7,500 nt of DNA from Anaerolineae bacterium (lineage in GTDB: Bacteria; Chloroflexota; Anaerolineae; Anaerolineales; Villigracilaceae), in the NCBI GenBank assembly GCA_003484265.1, contig DNDO01000157.1, forward strand, positions 1 to 7,500, in the 5' to 3' direction. The position numbers and the translations under genes were made by a program. The stretch's first letter is position 1. Each line of letters starts with the position of its first letter. Positions 5,550 through 7,500 of the stretch are shown here, piece after piece. Under the pieces are notes generated by a model, which saw only the letters and a program-made list of their open reading frames with translations, did not search any database and was not told where the DNA came from.

Positions 5550-7442
5550 ATGATCAAAAGCCGCAAACTGCAATACGCCGACAGGGTTGCCCTGCAGCAG
5601 GCGGATCAGGCGATCCGCAAGGACGTTTTGCGCGCGTTGGTCGAGATCATCACCAACAGCAACGATAGTTACTCTCGCCTCGAGGATGCGGGCGGGCACG
5701 CCAGCGGCGAGATCATCATCGACGTATGGCGTAAGAGAAGGAATTCTGTGATCCGCGTGCGCGACTTTGCCGAGGGCATGAACGACGTACATATGGACAA
5801 GGTGGTCGGCACCTATGGTGAAGCCACCAGCGGATTAAAGGAAGACAAGCACGTGCGCGGCATGTGGGGGCGCGGACTCAAGGATGCCATCTTCGGTTTG
5901 GGATACGGCTACGTAAACTCGGTAAAGGACAACCAGCTCTATCGCAGTTCGCTCCTGCTCAAGGATGGCGTGCCGACCTTCAACCTGGACGACCCAATTC
6001 CGATAACCGACAAAGACAGAGATAAACACGGCATACCCGAAAACAATGGCACAGAGATCGAGATCATTGTTTCACGCGACGACGTGAAGATGCCGCAGTT
6101 CGACAATATGCGCAATTACCTGCAACGGCATTATGAACTGCGCACGATCATGGGCAACCCTTCCCGCATGATCATACTTAGAAACCTGACAGGCGTGGAC
6201 AAGGTTAAACATGAATATGTGCTCTCCTACAAACCGCCCAAGGGTGAGATGGTACTTGATGAGCGCTTCAACATCGAAGGCTTTCCAGCCGACGCGCGAT
6301 TACAGGTGCTGAGGTCGAAGATTCAACTCTCCACGCGCGGAGAGGAGGGCGACTATGCCGATGGCGGGTTGCTCGTCATCAGCCAGTCCACGGTCATTGC
6401 GCTGACCATGCTCAAATTCGAGAACGACCCGTATGCGTCATTTTTTTACGGCTCGCTCGAATGCGATTACCTGCACGACCTCTTGAAGAACGATGAGCCC
6501 GTGCTGACCGCCACACGCGACGGCATCAACTGGACGCATCCGTTTGCGAAGGTGTTAAAGCAGGCAGTGGAGGATCGTATCGATCCGTTGGTACAGGTGG
6601 AACGCGAACACGCCATGCAGGACGAGCAGATGAAACTCGACAAACGTCTGCGCAAAAAACTCGACAAGACTCTCCGCGAGTTGAATGTCATAGCATCCTC
6701 TGAGTTGAAGGAACGAAGCGACGGTTCATCATCGGGACAGGGGATCGAACCGCCTCCATCCGGACTGGGATTTGTCCCTGAAAGAATCTTTGTCCAAACG
6801 GGACAGACCGCAACGTTGACCCTGCATGTGCAGTTGAACGATATCGTTCAAGATGGCGTGACAGTCTTCGTAGTATCAGATAATCCCGAAGTGGACGTGT
6901 TAACCCCCAAGGTATTTGTAAAGGCGTTGAAGGGAAATCCGAACGTTGGTATTTCTAAAGTTCGAGTGGAGGGGAAACAGGTCGGCAATGAAGGCGTGGT
7001 AACTGCCTATTTGAGCGATCAAAAGACGGAAGCAGTGGTACAGGTCCGCTCAAGGAAAGAGGCGATTGACGATACCCAACCGAGAAAGCATCATGGGTTG
7101 TTCACAGATATCCGCTTCGACGACCGCATGGATCCGCGCCAGCGTGTGTATCTTGACCGGGTCAACTCGACCATCGTCGTCGCCACAGCGGCGCCGTCCG
7201 TCAAACTATACCTAGACAGCCAAAACCGTTTGGACACCACCGTACAGGGACAGGTTCTACTGGCTGAATTAATCACTGAAGCCGTATGCCGTGAGATCGC
7301 GAGGCACGGCGTAGAAAGCGGGCGATTCCTTGCGCCCGAAGGCTCGGAGGCAGATGCGATTCAGAGTCACTTCATCAGGTTGCAGAACCGTTACGCACAC
7401 ATGATCCATGATGTGATCGTAACCAAAGACTCCAGGGAATAA
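5550..7442 (+). CDS. GHKL (Hsp90/MutL/MORC-like) ATPase with coiled coil and Ig-like domain
   Basis: The 630 residues begin with a GHKL ATP-binding domain. The N-box is E32 to N36 and D39 in VEIITNSNDS. The G1 box is RDFAEGM (71-77), with D72 and G76 but alanine where the first glycine is usual. A lid-like stretch GTYGEATSG (87-95) precedes G107-RGLKDAIFG, which resembles the GxGxK lid of MutL and MORC; NGTEIEI (166-172) is the G3 region. Residues about 175-340 may form an S5-like transducer, ending in TATRDGINWTHPF (320-332). A charged coiled coil spans about 345-385, followed by a Ser/Gly/Pro linker and an Ig-like beta domain (about 405-500). An unrecognised C-terminal domain (about 515-630) contains STIVVATAAPSVKLYLD and a helical half. 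ATG 5550 is chosen over the longer open frame from 5409 because AAGG lies 6 nt upstream and the earlier part overlaps the winged-helix gene. No membrane segment or signal peptide is seen. Confidence 0.85.
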   Translation: MIKSRKLQYADRVALQQADQAIRKDVLRALVEIITNSNDSYSRLEDAGGHASGEIIIDVWRKRRNSVIRVRDFAEGMNDVHMDKVVGTYGEATSGLKEDKHVRGMWGRGLKDAIFGLGYGYVNSVKDNQLYRSSLLLKDGVPTFNLDDPIPITDKDRDKHGIPENNGTEIEIIVSRDDVKMPQFDNMRNYLQRHYELRTIMGNPSRMIILRNLTGVDKVKHEYVLSYKPPKGEMVLDERFNIEGFPADARLQVLRSKIQLSTRGEEGDYADGGLLVISQSTVIALTMLKFENDPYASFFYGSLECDYLHDLLKNDEPVLTATRDGINWTHPFAKVLKQAVEDRIDPLVQVEREHAMQDEQMKLDKRLRKKLDKTLRELNVIASSELKERSDGSSSGQGIEPPPSGLGFVPERIFVQTGQTATLTLHVQLNDIVQDGVTVFVVSDNPEVDVLTPKVFVKALKGNPNVGISKVRVEGKQVGNEGVVTAYLSDQKTEAVVQVRSRKEAIDDTQPRKHHGLFTDIRFDDRMDPRQRVYLDRVNSTIVVATAAPSVKLYLDSQNRLDTTVQGQVLLAELITEAVCREIARHGVESGRFLAPEGSEADAIQSHFIRLQNRYAHMIHDVIVTKDSRE

Positions 7443-7499
7443 TTAGTCCCCACCAGCCCATATAAGTTCCTTCACCTTTGTACCCGCCAATCCGGGCGC
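7443..7499 (-). CDS. Probable 3' end of a convergent gene (partial)
   Basis: On the minus strand a frame is open from the right edge to a TAA at 7445-7443, abutting the ATPase stop. It encodes a tail reading APGLAGTKVKELIWAGGD. The codons look normal and a tail-to-tail arrangement is common, but 18 residues cannot identify a family. One other minus frame is also open over this short stretch, so this is tentative. Confidence 0.3.
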   Translation of the reverse strand, partial: APGLAGTKVKELIWAGGD

Positions 7500-7500
7500 T

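Noticed and set aside
5400..5792. 130-codon minus-strand open frame across the winged-helix/ATPase junction.
   Set aside because: It overlaps the N-box region of the ATPase in antisense and spans two well-supported genes; no motif or ribosome site was seen.

Overview
The window looks like a stretch of bacterial chromosome of moderate G+C. The gene content (a BchE-like B12-binding radical SAM protein, a PolX with a PHP domain, a stand-alone NAD(P)H-hydrate epimerase, small tight operons) would fit a Chloroflexota (Anaerolineae-like) anaerobe. That assignment is an inference from protein flavour, not a demonstrated placement. No rRNA, tRNA, CRISPR array, transposase or phage gene was seen.

Left part (1-4223) is all on the minus strand. 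Read in the direction of transcription it holds nnrE (4223-3516), polX (3478-1751, 37 nt after nnrE and probably co-transcribed), a hairpin, a two-helix small membrane protein (1631-1404), a strong hairpin terminator (1348-1382), then a BchE-like radical SAM gene (from 1266 and running off the left edge). The radical SAM gene has its own promoter with a consensus -35 box. Its -10 box sits exactly in the centre of a perfect 9+9 bp palindrome that matches Rex and CRP/FNR-type operators. PolX keeps every PHP metal ligand, but the position of the third polymerase catalytic aspartate is glutamine.

Right part (4250-7442) is on the plus strand. A small class I SAM methyltransferase diverges from nnrE across only 26 bp. 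It is followed 51 nt later by a two-gene cassette: a winged-helix-like basic protein (GTG start at 4835) and, 10 nt after it, a 630-residue GHKL (Hsp90/MutL/MORC-like) ATPase with a coiled coil, an Ig-like beta domain and a C-terminal domain I do not recognise. This cassette is the best candidate for an undescribed system. A likely convergent gene ends one codon beyond the ATPase stop.

The left genes read as housekeeping: metabolite repair, DNA repair and redox-linked metabolism. The right cassette reads as an accessory module, in which a DNA-binding partner could direct an ATP-driven clamp-like protein. That is inferred from domains and gene order only.
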